Source: BD2-11 clade cluster bacterium bin43 (GTDB lineage Bacteria > Gemmatimonadota > Gemmatimonadetes > Longimicrobiales > Gaopeijiaceae). Taken from it: a stretch of 64,000 nt of DNA. Location: contig MPMR01000004.1 in the NCBI GenBank assembly GCA_002238605.1, positions 185,958 through 249,957 of the forward strand, in the 5' to 3' direction. The notes under the pieces were generated by a model that did no database searches, was not told where the DNA came from, and worked only from the letters and a program-made list of their open reading frames with translations. This document shows, in pieces, positions 11,904 through 22,200 of this stretch. Position 1 is the first letter of the stretch. Each line of letters starts with the position of its first letter. A program made the translations under genes and the position numbers.

Positions 11904-12799
11904 GGTTGGGGAGCTCCATCGGTCGGCGCAGGCCGGCCCGCGGAGGGCGCCGGAAGGGCCGCTCCAAGGGAAGGAAGAGACGCCGCAGCGCCCGGGGACG
12001 GCGTGCGGCCGGCGCCTTCAAGCGCGCATTGGGCGGCACCGTCCTGCTGGCCGTGATGTTCGGTGTCGGCTACCTGGTCGCCACCCGGGTCATGTTTCCC
12101 GTGCCCGCTCCGCCCCCGGACCTGCTGGGAGTGCCCGATCTGACCGGACTCGACCTGGAGCGCGCTGCAGCCCGCGCGCAGGAGGCGGAGCTCGCGCTGG
12201 GCGCGGTCGACTCGATGTATCACCCATCGGCCTCCACCGGATCCATCCTGGGTCAGAGCCCGCTGCCCGGCCAGCTCGCCCTTCCGGGAGCGGCCATCGA
12301 ACTCGCGATCAGCCTGGGCCCTGAACATCGAGCCGTTCCCGACATGATCGGCCAACACGAGCGGAGGGCGCGCGTCCTCCTCGGAGCGAACGGCTTCTCG
12401 GTCGCCGTGGACTCCATGGAGGCCGAGGCTCCCGCGGGCGAAGTGGTCGCCATGGAGCCGGAAGCGGGAACCGGTGTGAACCTGCCCTTCGAAGTGCGGC
12501 TTGCGATCAGCCTCGGGCCCCCGATGGTGGAGATGCCGCTCCTGCTCGGGCAGAGCGAGGAGGAAGCATCGTACCTGCTCGATTCGCTCGGGCTCTTCGT
12601 CACCGAGATTCAGCTGGACGCGCTCACGGGATCGGGACCGGGCGTCGTGATCGGGCAGGACCCGCCCTCGGCGAGCACGGTGGAGCTGGGGTCGGAAGTG
12701 CGACTGGTGATCGGCGACCGGGCCCGGCTGCCGGGCGAGGTCCCCCGCCCCGATACCGCCGGAGCGCGGGAACAATCGCCATCAGCACGAAAACGATAA
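11900..12799 (+). CDS. Membrane-anchored protein with three PASTA domains
   Basis: 299 residues. The first 45 are strongly basic (Arg/Lys/Gly rich), followed by one membrane helix (TVLLAVMFGVGYLVATRV). Three PASTA repeats follow, each opening with a VPDL/VPDM/MPLL-type motif near residues 77, 145 and 213 and ending in an ISLGP or VIGD segment. PASTA domains bind peptidoglycan or beta-lactam-like ligands in serine/threonine kinases and PBPs, but no kinase or transpeptidase domain is attached here. A cell-wall sensing or scaffolding role is inference. The start overlaps the rsmB stop. Confidence 0.88.
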   Translation: MRLGSSIGRRRPARGGRRKGRSKGRKRRRSARGRRAAGAFKRALGGTVLLAVMFGVGYLVATRVMFPVPAPPPDLLGVPDLTGLDLERAAARAQEAELALGAVDSMYHPSASTGSILGQSPLPGQLALPGAAIELAISLGPEHRAVPDMIGQHERRARVLLGANGFSVAVDSMEAEAPAGEVVAMEPEAGTGVNLPFEVRLAISLGPPMVEMPLLLGQSEEEASYLLDSLGLFVTEIQLDALTGSGPGVVIGQDPPSASTVELGSEVRLVIGDRARLPGEVPRPDTAGAREQSPSARKR

Positions 12800-12848
12800 G
12801 AGTGATAACGTTACAGGTTCGATCCGCTGGCTCCTGGAGGCCGCCGAC

Positions 12849-13406
12849 ATGACCCACAGACCTTCGCGCATCCCGTATCTCGTGGCAGTCCTGGGGGCGG
12901 GCGCGCTCATCCTCATGGCCTGGGCGGGACGGGGACGATTTCAGCCCGTCGGGCTGGGAGCCGACGCCCCGGCGTTCACCATCTCCAACCTTCAGGGCGA
13001 ACCGGTTTCCCTCGACGACTACCGCGACCGGGTGGTGCTGGTAAACATCTGGGCTACCTGGTGCGGCCCGTGCATCGTGGAGATGCCCTCGATGCAGCGC
13101 CTTTACGAACAGCTTGAGGAGCAGCCGTTCGATATCCTTGCGGTCAGCGTGGACGCGGCTCGGGGCGAACCCGACGAGGCGGGCAATATCGGCGGCGACG
13201 TGGCGCGCTTCGTCGAGGAGCACGGGCTCACGTTCAAGATCCTGCACGACGCCTCCGGGCGGATCAGGCAGACCTACCGAACCACAGGGGTCCCCGAGTC
13301 CTTCCTGATCGGCAGGGACGGGGTCATCTACAAGAAGATCGCCGGAGCTACGGAGTGGGATTCCCCGGAAAACCTGGAACTGATCCAGAGGCTGCTGGCA
13401 AGCTGA
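12849..13406 (+). CDS. TlpA-type thioredoxin-fold protein, membrane anchored
   Basis: 185 residues with a CTGGAGG box before the ATG. An N-terminal hydrophobic anchor (about residues 9-24) places the thioredoxin domain outside the cytoplasm. The redox motif is WATWCGPC near residue 62, and the conserved cis-proline is in GVPESFLIG. Such proteins reduce disulfides of periplasmic targets, often in cytochrome c maturation. The upstream 50 bases are unusually A/T rich and include the palindrome TAACGTTA (12806-12813), a possible promoter or operator. Confidence 0.9.
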   Translation: MTHRPSRIPYLVAVLGAGALILMAWAGRGRFQPVGLGADAPAFTISNLQGEPVSLDDYRDRVVLVNIWATWCGPCIVEMPSMQRLYEQLEEQPFDILAVSVDAARGEPDEAGNIGGDVARFVEEHGLTFKILHDASGRIRQTYRTTGVPESFLIGRDGVIYKKIAGATEWDSPENLELIQRLLAS

Positions 13407-14098
13407 AGCTGCCCTGGCAGGCACTCGAGTCGGGGCGCAAGTCGACCCCGATGCTCGCCGCGCTTGCGCTTGCCGTCGTTCTCTGGGTCGTCGTGCAGAT
13501 GGAGCAGCCGGAGCGCCGGGCCTTCGACGGCGTCCCGGTGCGCGTGCAACTGAACGATCCACAGTGGGCGGTCGCGGGCACCCCGGCGCCCACCAGCGCG
13601 ACCGTGCGGCTCGCGGGCACCGCCCGTCAACTCCTGCGCCTCGCCGGAAACCAGCCTTCCATCATGGTCCCCGTGGATGCCGTGGGCTCCGCCGACACGA
13701 CCCTCGTGATCGATCGCAACTGGGTGCGATTGCAGGGCATTGAAGGAGTGGTCGTCGAAGCCGTGGAGCCGGCGGCGGTCTCGGTCGCCTTCGAACCCAT
13801 GGTCGCCGTCGAAGTGCCCGTCGCACCCACCGTGGTCGGCGTCCCGCGCAACGATTTGACGCTGGTTGCGCCCCCCACCGCATCCCCCTCTTCCATTCGC
13901 GTCATCGGGCCGGCAAGCAGGGTCGCGGAGCTGCGCACCATCCGCCTCGACCCCGTCGACCTGTCTCGCATGGAGCAGTCGCAGGTGGTGCGGGTGGGCG
14001 TGGGCAACGGCATCTCGGGCGAGTTGATCAGCTTTTCGCCGGACACGGTCGAGGTGCGGGTCGAGCTGGCCAGCCGACAGGGGTCGCAGGGGCGGTGA
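13355..14098 (+). CDS. YbbR/CdaR-like domain protein with one membrane anchor
   Basis: 247 residues. A membrane segment (MLAALALAVVLWVVVQM, about residues 33-49) is followed by YbbR-type beta repeats, each with a hydrophobic VPVDA/VDL pattern and the phrase VIGPASRVAELRTIRLDPVDL. YbbR-domain proteins regulate the diadenylate cyclase CdaA in Firmicutes, but no cdaA is nearby. The assigned GTG overlaps the tlpA gene by 52 bases, which is long; an undetected CTG start near 13403 would fit the operon better. The stop overlaps tsaD. Confidence 0.78.
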   Translation: MGFPGKPGTDPEAAGKLKLPWQALESGRKSTPMLAALALAVVLWVVVQMEQPERRAFDGVPVRVQLNDPQWAVAGTPAPTSATVRLAGTARQLLRLAGNQPSIMVPVDAVGSADTTLVIDRNWVRLQGIEGVVVEAVEPAAVSVAFEPMVAVEVPVAPTVVGVPRNDLTLVAPPTASPSSIRVIGPASRVAELRTIRLDPVDLSRMEQSQVVRVGVGNGISGELISFSPDTVEVRVELASRQGSQGR

Positions 14099-15138
14099 GC
14101 GATCTCCTCGTTCTCGGCATCGAGACCAGTTGCGACGAGACTTCGGCGGCTGTTCTCCACGGCGCGCACGACCTCCGCTCGCACGTCATCCTTTCCCAGG
14201 ACATGCACGCGGTCTACGGCGGCGTGGTTCCGGAGCTCGCGGCGCGGGCCCATCTCCAGGTGGTGGACGATGTCGTGGGGCGCGCGCTGGACGACGCCGG
14301 CTGCATGCTGGCGGAACTCGACGGCATCGGCGTCACCGCCGGGCCCGGGCTGATCGGAGCCCTGCTGGTGGGGGTGTGCTGGGCGAAGGCGGCCGCGTAC
14401 GCGTCGGGGGTCCCCGTCGTGGGCGTGCACCACATGGAGGCCCACCTGTTCGCGCCCCACATCGAGGATTCCGCCGCGGAACCGCCCTTCGTGGCCCTTC
14501 TCGTCTCCGGCGGTCACACACTGCTCCTCCACGCGACCGCATGGGGAGAATACCGGCTGCTGGGACGGACCCGCGACGACGCGGCCGGAGAAGCGTTCGA
14601 CAAGGTGGCGCGCCTGCTCGGGCTGCCGTATCCGGGTGGGGCTCCGCTCGAGGCGCTCGCGAGGGAGGGGGATCCGGAGCGGTATTCGTTCCCGCGGCCG
14701 CTGCTCGCATCGTCCGGAAAACCGGACCGGGCGGAGTCCATGGACTTCTCCTTCAGCGGGCTCAAGACGGCCGTTGCGACCCAGGTTGCCGCACTCGAGG
14801 CGAACGGTGGCCTCAACGCCGAACGCGCCCACGTGGCCGCGTCCTTCCAGGCGGCGGTCAACGACGTTCTTGCGACGCGAACGGCGCAGGCGGTGGAGCG
14901 TACGGGCACCGACCGGATTCTGGTGGCCGGGGGCGTGTCGGCAAACAGCGCGTTGCGCCGGGAGTTGCGCAGGCGGCATCCCTCCGAAGTCCGGCTCTTT
15001 CACGCAACGCCCCGGTTGTCGGTGGACAACGGGGCCATGGTCGCGCGTGCGGCCGCCTTTCGCCTGGGCCTGGGCGAGAGCTCGGACCTCGATCTCTCGG
15101 CCGACGCCTCGCTCCCCTTCCCCGGCCTGCGCGAATGA
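14095..15138 (+). CDS. tsaD: tRNA N6-threonylcarbamoyladenosine transferase TsaD
   Basis: 347 residues, GTG start. ASKHA fold: GIETSCDETSAAV at the N-terminus, metal-binding histidines in GVHHMEAHLFAP, nucleotide contacts in LVSGGHTLLL and GEAFDKVARLLGLPYPGG, and the late VDNGAMVARAA. TsaD transfers the threonylcarbamoyl group onto A37 of tRNAs that read ANN codons. It sits with translation and envelope genes and overlaps the preceding stop by 4 bases. Confidence 0.97.
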   Translation: MSDLLVLGIETSCDETSAAVLHGAHDLRSHVILSQDMHAVYGGVVPELAARAHLQVVDDVVGRALDDAGCMLAELDGIGVTAGPGLIGALLVGVCWAKAAAYASGVPVVGVHHMEAHLFAPHIEDSAAEPPFVALLVSGGHTLLLHATAWGEYRLLGRTRDDAAGEAFDKVARLLGLPYPGGAPLEALAREGDPERYSFPRPLLASSGKPDRAESMDFSFSGLKTAVATQVAALEANGGLNAERAHVAASFQAAVNDVLATRTAQAVERTGTDRILVAGGVSANSALRRELRRRHPSEVRLFHATPRLSVDNGAMVARAAAFRLGLGESSDLDLSADASLPFPGLRE

Positions 15139-15226
15139 CGCCCGCCTCTCCCGCAGCCATCCATGGGCCGGCACGCCCGACGCCTCGGCGCGCAGGCCCG
15201 ACACCACCCTGAACCCACGGGGAATC

Positions 15227-16087
15227 GTGTATCCAATCCTGTTTCGCTTTCCCGAATGGGTGCCGTTTCTCGGCGGAGAACCGGTCACCTCCTTCGGGGT
15301 CATGCTCTTTCTCGCCTTCCTGGCCGCCGGCTATCTGCTGCGCGCGCGGATGAGCGAGACCGGCATCCATCCCGATCGTGCCTGGGACCTCGTGTTCGCC
15401 GCGGTGATCGGCGGGATCGTCGGAGCCAAGCTCTACTACGTATTCCTCAACTTCCCGAGGCTCGTCGAGAATCCGCGCTTTCTGTTCGCGCGCGGCGGGC
15501 TGGTCTGGTACGGCGGCTTCCTCGGCGGGACCCTGGCGGTCCTGTACCAGATGAGGCGACTCGGCCTCCGCGTGCCCCGGACGCTCGACCTCTGCGCCCC
15601 GAGCATGGCGGTGGCGTACGCGGTGGGGCGGCTCGGGTGCTTCCTGGTCGGGGACGACTACGGCCGCCCGACGGCCTCGTGGGTGGGGATCCGCTTTCCA
15701 CAGGGTTCACCGCCGAGTTCGGTGGACAACCTGGCGCGTTTCGGCATCGAGGTGGATGCGGCTCTGGTGGAAGCCTACGGGCAGATCGTGCCCGTTCATC
15801 CCACCCAGCTCTACGAGATCGCCATGGCGATGGTGATCTTCGCGATCGTCTGGCGCCTCCGGAACACCGCGCATCCCCCCGGGTGGGTGTTCGCGCTGTG
15901 GCTGTCGCTGGCTTCGGCCGCGCGCTTCCTGGTCGAGTTCGTGCGCGCCAAGGACGACCGCTTCCTGGGCAACCTGACGGTCGCGCAGGTCATCAGCCTC
16001 GCACTGATCGCGGCAGCGGTGACGGCGATGGTCCGTCTCGCGGCCCGGAACGGCGGATCGCACCCGAAAACGGCGAGGGCGCCGTGA
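15227..16087 (+). CDS. lgt: Prolipoprotein diacylglyceryl transferase Lgt
   Basis: 286 residues from a GTG with GGGGA 4-8 bases upstream; this gives the typical start (YPILFRFPEW). Multi-pass membrane enzyme with the Lgt signature around ARGGLVWYGGFLGG, the catalytic-region arginine in VGRLGCFLVGDDYGRP, and the late HPTQLYE. It adds diacylglycerol to the lipobox cysteine of exported lipoproteins, several of which are encoded in this window. The stop overlaps the next gene. Confidence 0.95.
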   Translation: MYPILFRFPEWVPFLGGEPVTSFGVMLFLAFLAAGYLLRARMSETGIHPDRAWDLVFAAVIGGIVGAKLYYVFLNFPRLVENPRFLFARGGLVWYGGFLGGTLAVLYQMRRLGLRVPRTLDLCAPSMAVAYAVGRLGCFLVGDDYGRPTASWVGIRFPQGSPPSSVDNLARFGIEVDAALVEAYGQIVPVHPTQLYEIAMAMVIFAIVWRLRNTAHPPGWVFALWLSLASAARFLVEFVRAKDDRFLGNLTVAQVISLALIAAAVTAMVRLAARNGGSHPKTARAP

Positions 16088-16953
16088 GCGGTCGCGGCCG
16101 CGCGTTCACCATCCTTCACGGCTCGGATCTGCACTTCGGGCGGCCGCACGCGCCTGCCGCGGCCAAAGACTTCCTCACGCTGGCGCACTCCCTCTCGCCC
16201 GACCTGATCGCCCTATCGGGCGACTTCACCCAGCGCGCCAAGAACCGCGAATACGAGGCGGCGGCCGCGTACCTGAAGCGCCTTCCACAGGTCCCCCTGG
16301 TGGTCACGCCCGGCAACCACGACGTGCCCCTGTACCGCCTCTGGGAGCGCGCTTCCGCCCCCTTCCGCAACTACCGGCGCTGGATCGCCAGCGAACTCGA
16401 CAGCGAACACGACCTGGGCGGGGCGGTGGTGGTCGCACTCAATACCACCAGACCCGACCGCGCGATCGTGAACGGCAACGTCGACGACACCCAGCTGGAA
16501 CGCGCGGCGGCGGCGTTCGCCCGCGCCGGAAACGGCGGCCTGCGCGCGCTGGTGGTGCACCACGCGCTGGTCGGCGCGCCCGAAGGGGATCACATCGCGC
16601 CCCTCCCCGGCGCCCGGCGCATCGTTCGCCGGCTTGCCGGGATGGGCGTGGAGCTGGTGCTTTTCGGCCATCTGCATCGCGCCTTTGTCTCGGAGGGCGT
16701 GCCCAACGGCGTGGCGGACGGGGATGATCCCGTCTTGCTGGTGTGCAGCGGCACCACGGCGTCCGACCGCGGACGCGGATGCGAGAAGGGCAGGAACAGC
16801 TGCAACCTGGTGCGGGTTGCGAACAACAGGATCGCGGTGACCCGCTATCTGCGGTCCTCCGCGGCCGACGGCTTCCGGCCGGCTGCGCGCGAGACCTTCC
16901 CCCGGCGCGACTTCGCGCTCCCACAGTCGCCGGGTATCGCGAGCAGCGCGTGA
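16084..16953 (+). CDS. Calcineurin-like metallophosphoesterase
   Basis: 289 residues, GTG start overlapping lgt. All metal-site motifs are present in order: GSDLHFG, SGDFTQ, TPGNHD, VVHH and GHLHR. The fold covers UDP-diacylglucosamine hydrolase LpxH/LpxG, cAMP phosphodiesterases and nucleases. Location between lgt and the TamA/TamB envelope genes makes an envelope-lipid substrate such as a lipid A precursor plausible, but this is inference from neighbours. No signal peptide is visible, so it should be cytoplasmic. Confidence 0.85.
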   Translation: MSGRGRAFTILHGSDLHFGRPHAPAAAKDFLTLAHSLSPDLIALSGDFTQRAKNREYEAAAAYLKRLPQVPLVVTPGNHDVPLYRLWERASAPFRNYRRWIASELDSEHDLGGAVVVALNTTRPDRAIVNGNVDDTQLERAAAAFARAGNGGLRALVVHHALVGAPEGDHIAPLPGARRIVRRLAGMGVELVLFGHLHRAFVSEGVPNGVADGDDPVLLVCSGTTASDRGRGCEKGRNSCNLVRVANNRIAVTRYLRSSAADGFRPAARETFPRRDFALPQSPGIASSA

Positions 16954-19226
16954 CTCGAGCCTGGTCGCGACGGGGGCATTCTTCGCCCAGGGTGAGATCG
17001 CGCCGCCCGGCGGGGACCCGGACCTTCGTCGCGCTCCTCCCCGCTCTGCTCGCCGCGGCGTTCCCAGCCTCGGCGGCCCAGGGCGAACTGGAAGAGGTCA
17101 CCGCGCTCCGCTTCGAGGGCAACGAGGTCTTCTCCGATCGCGTGCTGAGCGCCTCCATCATGACGCGGCCCACCGAGTGCCGGGGACTGCTGCTCAAGTT
17201 CTTCTGCTGGTCGGGAAGCTCCTTTGCCGTGGATCAGCGTTTCCTCGGCCCGCGCGAATTCGAACGCGACGTGGTGCGCCTGCGCCTGTTCTACTACCGG
17301 CACGGTTACCGGGAAGCCTTCATCACGCCGACTCTGAACCGCACCGGAGAAGGGGTTCAGATCACGTTCCGCATCGAAGAGGGGATGCCCGTGCTCATCG
17401 ACTCCCTGGCGTTCAACGGACTCGATCCGCCCGCCGACCTGGATCTCCTCGACGACCTTCCGGTGCGCATGGGAGAACCGCTCGACCAGATGGCGCTGGG
17501 GGCGGCCCGCGATTCCCTCACGATCCGGCTGCGCAACGCCGGCTACGCCCACGCCGAAGTCCTTCTCGACATCCTGATCCCTGCTGCGCAGCCGTATGGC
17601 GCGCGCGTCAACTTCAACGTCTTCAAGGGAACTGCGGCACGCTTCGGACCCATCTCGATCGAGGGAAACGAAAGAGTGGATCAGGGCGTCATACTGGGCA
17701 TGATTCCCTTCCGCGAAGGAAGCGCCTACGACGCCGAACTCGTTTTCGACGCCCGGCGCAACCTCTACGGCATGGAGGTCTTCAGCAATGTCGCGGTAAC
17801 GGAGGAACTGGACGCGCAGCCGGACAGCGTAATCCCGGTCTCGGTCACGGTCGTCGAGGGCGACATTCATCGATATCGGGCGGGAGCCGGCTGGAGCACG
17901 GCCGACTGCGTCAACGGCGAAGCCAGCTGGACCAGCCGCAATTTCTCCGGGGGCGGACGCCGCCTGCAATTCCTCGGACGGCTGTCGAACATCCTCAACT
18001 CCCCGCTCAACTCCACGCTCTGCCGCGATGCCGGCAGCGGTCCGTACGGACGCTACAACTGGTCGCTCTCGGCCCAGTTCTCCCAGCCCCGGCTCTTCTC
18101 GCTGCGCACCACGTTCGCGGCCAACGTGTTCTGGGAGCGACAAAGCCTGCCGGACCTCTTCGTCCGCCAGAGCCTCGGCGTCGATCTTTCCCTCACCCGG
18201 GGGGGCGCGGCGGGACGCTCGCAGACCATCTTCTTCCAGCCGACGACGGGGAAGCTGGACGCGGCGGACATCTTCTTCTGCTCCAGCTTCCTGGTGTGCG
18301 ACCTCGAGGGCATCGAGGTGCTGCAGAGCAGCAACTGGCTGTCGCCCGTGGGAATCCGCCTCGCGCACGAGGAGGTGGGGCAGGGCTTCGGCCCCGCCCT
18401 GGGCTACTCGCTGGGCGTGGAGATCGAGCACGCTTCACACCTGACCGGATCCGACTTCGCCTACAACCTGGCCGTGGGAGAGGCCTCCGGACTCCGCGAA
18501 TTCCGGGACGGCTGGGTCGTGGCCGGACGGCTGCGCGGGGGATGGCTGGGCGCCGGAGGATTTGGAGCGCTGGGCCGGGAGGTCGGCTCCGAGATCGCCC
18601 ACCCGCAGAAACGCTTCTATGCGGGCGGGGCCACCTCGGTGCGTGGCTTCGCCCACAATCAGCTGGGTCCGCGCGTGCTGTTCGTGGGTGTAGAGACGTT
18701 GCTCGGTGCCGCGGCCGGCGGCACGGCGCCGTGTACTCCGGATCAGATCATCGACTACAGCTGCGATCCCCGCACCCTCGATGACGACCGCTTCACGTCC
18801 AATCCCACGGGAGGAAGCCGGCTGGTCGAGGGCAACGTCGAAGTGCGCTTTCCGCTCAGCTCCGGTGACTGGCAGGGAACCATGTTTCTGGACTTCGGAC
18901 AGGTCTGGTCCGGCGACATCTCCCAGGATCCCGCGCGCCTCGAATGGGCGCCGGGGATGGGAGTCCGTTACTTCACCGCCATCGGCCCCCTGCGGCTGGA
19001 CCTGGCGTACCGGCTGAGCGGGGGCGAGGAACAGCGCGTCCTGACCTCCGGGATCCGGCCCTATCATCCCGACGTCGACCACCCCGAGGAAAGGATCGCC
19101 GCCGCACCCGACTTCGTGCGTTCGGGCCGGCTGGAGATCCTTCCGCACCCGGTGCTGTACGGCGAATCCGCGGATTGGTCGCTGAGCCGGCTTCAACTCC
19201 ATCTTTCCCTGGGACAGGTCTTCTGA
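16950..19226 (+). CDS. BamA/TamA-type outer membrane assembly protein
   Basis: 758 residues from a GTG overlapping the preceding stop. A signal peptide is visible (FVALLPALLAAAFPASA). POTRA-like domains follow, for example ALRFEGNEVFSDRVL and GPISIEGNERVDQGVI, then a C-terminal 16-strand-type barrel with the surface-loop motif FYAGGATSVRGF near residue 560 and a terminal ...LHLSLGQVF ending in an aromatic residue as Bam substrates do. With the next gene (TamB) it would form a translocation and assembly module. Eight cysteines in the mature part are unusual for the family. Confidence 0.9.
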   Translation: MTRAWSRRGHSSPRVRSRRPAGTRTFVALLPALLAAAFPASAAQGELEEVTALRFEGNEVFSDRVLSASIMTRPTECRGLLLKFFCWSGSSFAVDQRFLGPREFERDVVRLRLFYYRHGYREAFITPTLNRTGEGVQITFRIEEGMPVLIDSLAFNGLDPPADLDLLDDLPVRMGEPLDQMALGAARDSLTIRLRNAGYAHAEVLLDILIPAAQPYGARVNFNVFKGTAARFGPISIEGNERVDQGVILGMIPFREGSAYDAELVFDARRNLYGMEVFSNVAVTEELDAQPDSVIPVSVTVVEGDIHRYRAGAGWSTADCVNGEASWTSRNFSGGGRRLQFLGRLSNILNSPLNSTLCRDAGSGPYGRYNWSLSAQFSQPRLFSLRTTFAANVFWERQSLPDLFVRQSLGVDLSLTRGGAAGRSQTIFFQPTTGKLDAADIFFCSSFLVCDLEGIEVLQSSNWLSPVGIRLAHEEVGQGFGPALGYSLGVEIEHASHLTGSDFAYNLAVGEASGLREFRDGWVVAGRLRGGWLGAGGFGALGREVGSEIAHPQKRFYAGGATSVRGFAHNQLGPRVLFVGVETLLGAAAGGTAPCTPDQIIDYSCDPRTLDDDRFTSNPTGGSRLVEGNVEVRFPLSSGDWQGTMFLDFGQVWSGDISQDPARLEWAPGMGVRYFTAIGPLRLDLAYRLSGGEEQRVLTSGIRPYHPDVDHPEERIAAAPDFVRSGRLEILPHPVLYGESADWSLSRLQLHLSLGQVF

Positions 19227-22200
19227 TGACCGGCGCGGGGCCTTCGGGGGAGACCGGAATGGAGTCGGGCCGGCTCCGTGGCCGCAGCCGCCGGGTTCTG
19301 CTGATCGGGGGCCTTTCGCTGGCCGCGCTCCTGTGCGTGGCGACGGCGGCGCTGGTGTACACCCCGCCGGGGCAGCGGATCGTCCTGGAGGAAGTCCTTC
19401 GACGGGCGTCGGCGCAGTTGAGCGCGGAGGTCGCAGTGTCGGGGATTCGGTCGGGCAACCTGCTCTCCGGGGTCACCCTGTCCGGCATCACCATCGCGGA
19501 GGCGGGACGGCCCGCCTCATTCCGCGCGGACTCGATCCGCGCGCGCTATTCGCTCTGGAGCCTGCTCGGCGGGGAGTTTGCCGTCGCCGGAATGGAGCTG
19601 TGGAGCCCCGTGCTGATGGTCGAGCGGCGCCCCGGCGAAGACGAGCCGAACTGGAGCCGCATCATTGCGGATCCCCGGGAAGCGGCCACCGCTCCAAACC
19701 TTCAGGACGGGACGGAGGACGAGGAATTCAGCCTGGTCCTGCGCGACATCTCCGTGTTCGACGGAGACATCATCGTGCGGGTGGCCACGGACGCGGCTCC
19801 GGAAAGCGCCGGAGTCGTGCCGGCTCCGGACGGGGACGGCTTCGTGCGCGAACAGCGCTTCAGCCGGATCCTCGGGCGCCTGCCGGAGGTGGACGTGGGA
19901 GCGGAGCAGACCACGTTCGACGTGTTCGCGCTCTCCCTGCAGGGGCTCATGACCGAAGAGCCCTTCGAGGTGACCGACTTTCGCGGGCAGGTCGTCGTGG
20001 GAGAGGACGAACTCAACTTCGATGCCGAACGGGTCTGGCTCCCGGAGACCGAAATGTCGGGAGCGGGAGCGGTCGCCTGGGACGAGGACGACGTGCGCGT
20101 CAACGCGAGCCTGAGGGCTCCGGTTGCGGCCCTCGAAGACATCCACTGGCTGGTTCCGTGGCTGCCGCCGGCCCGAGGGGCCCTAGAGCTGGGTCTGAAT
20201 CTGAGGCCGGGGTTCACGTCGCTCGCCCTTTCCTCCCTCGACCTGCGGACCGAGGATGGAGGATTCGAGGGCCGCCTCACCGTGACCGTCTCGCCGGATT
20301 CCATGCTTCTGGACGGCGACCTCGACCTGCGGGAACTGCGTGTCGCCGCGCTGGACCCCTGGCTGACGCGACCGCTCCCCTGGCCGGGTGCGCTGAGCGG
20401 CGGCCTGCGCATGCAGGGAAGGCTCGAGGACCTGGAGGTTTCGGGCGAACTCGAGACGGTTGCGACCGCCCGGACAAGCGCATCCTCCCGGTTTGAATTC
20501 GCGGGCCGGCTGCACCTCGGGCCGAACCCGGGCGTGACCGACTTTTCCCTGACGTCGGTGCCGTTCCAGTACGGCCTGCTGGGCGAAATGGACGAGCGCG
20601 CCGCCATCGGAGGCTCGGGGTCGCTCCGCGTCGAAGCCGGAGGACGTCTCTCCGAGGGAATCGACTTCGCCGCCGCGGCGGCGCACGCGGCTGCCGGCCT
20701 CCCGCGCTCGGCAGTCACCGTCAGCGGCACGGTTGGCCTCAGGGACGAGACAACGTTCGTCGAGGTGTCCGGTGACCTCCAGCCCCTGTCCTTCACCGCG
20801 CTTCGCGGCTTCTTCCCCTCCCTGCCGCTGACCGGCGAAGTCACCGGGGCCGTGAGCGCGCGCGGGTCACTCGCCGACCTGGCGGTGGAGGTCGACCTGG
20901 AGACCCCGGCGGGGCCCCTGGCGATGAACACGCGCTTCGATGCGCGCGACATCGGCCGCAACTACCAGGCCGAGACCGAGGTTCGCGACTTCCGCCTCTC
21001 GCGCATCGTGCCCGGGCTGCCGGAACCCACAACCGTCACCGGCAGCGTGTTCGTGAACGGTCGCGGGCTCGATCCCGACTCGGTCGTAGCCGACGTGCGG
21101 GCTCGCATCGCTTCCGCGACGGTGGGGGTGGTCACCGTGGACTCGGCTCGATCGGCGTTTCGCCTGGAAGGGGGCGCGGCCACACTGGACACGCTGCACG
21201 CGGTCACCAGCCTCGGCATTCTCGACGCATCCGGAGACCTGGGCCTCGCGGAGAGCCTCCAACCGGGAGAAGTCCGTGTTGCGTTCGTCAGCGAGTCGCT
21301 GGATGGCGTGCGGCGTTTTTTCATGACTGGTCCGATCATCGCGGCCGACACGCTGTCGCGCCTGGAGGGCGAATTGCTGCGGCTCGAAGGAATCGATCCC
21401 GACACCCTTCCCCTGCTGAGAGAGATCGAAGTCGGGGGGCGCGTCTCTGCCGAAGCCACCCTGCGGGGCGCGGTGGACCGGTTCGCGGCGGAGGCCGTCG
21501 TCGCCATCGAGGGATTCCGCTTTCGGGACAACGCGATCACCCGCGCAGAACTGGACCTGCGGGTCGACGGCCTCCCGGGAACCGGGGGGCGGCTCACCGC
21601 CTCCATCCTCGCGGACTCCTTCGGCATTGAAGGGAGAGATTTCGCCTCCGCGGCCATCGACCTGGACCTTTCCCGCTCGGAGGGCCGACTGCGTGCCGAC
21701 CTGCAGCGCTCGGACGAAGAGAGCTACCAGGCGCGCGCCACCTTTCAGGCGGACTCGACCGGCGGAGTCCTCCACCTCGACGAACTCACCGCCCGCTTCG
21801 CCGGCGGCCGCTGGAATCTGGGCGGGCCGGCGCGCCTGCTGTGGGATGGCGAGAGTTTCGTGGTCGACGACTTCAGCTTCACCCGTCCCGGGCTGGGCGG
21901 CATGAGGATCGAAGCCGACGGGATCATTCCGCGCGGCCCCGGCGCGGCGGACTTCGACCTCGTGGTGCGCAGCCTGCCGCTGGAGCGGCTGACCCACGTG
22001 GCGCGCCTGACCGCCCTGGAGGAAGGCAACCTTCGGGGAGTGGTGAGCCTCGACCTGCAGGTCTCGCAGACCGGTGGCGACCCCGGCATCGAAGCCTCCT
22101 TCCAGGCCGACGGACTGGGCTACGGCAACGTGGACTTCACCCGGGTTGCGGGCGAACTCGAGTACCTGGACCGAAGGATCACCGGCGAAATCGAGGCCTG

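Noticed and set aside
12801..12816. Palindromic TAACGTTA resembling a LacI/CcpA-type operator before tlpA
   Set aside because: Only the 8-bp core is symmetric and no LacI-family regulator is present in the window; kept as a note in the tlpA entry.
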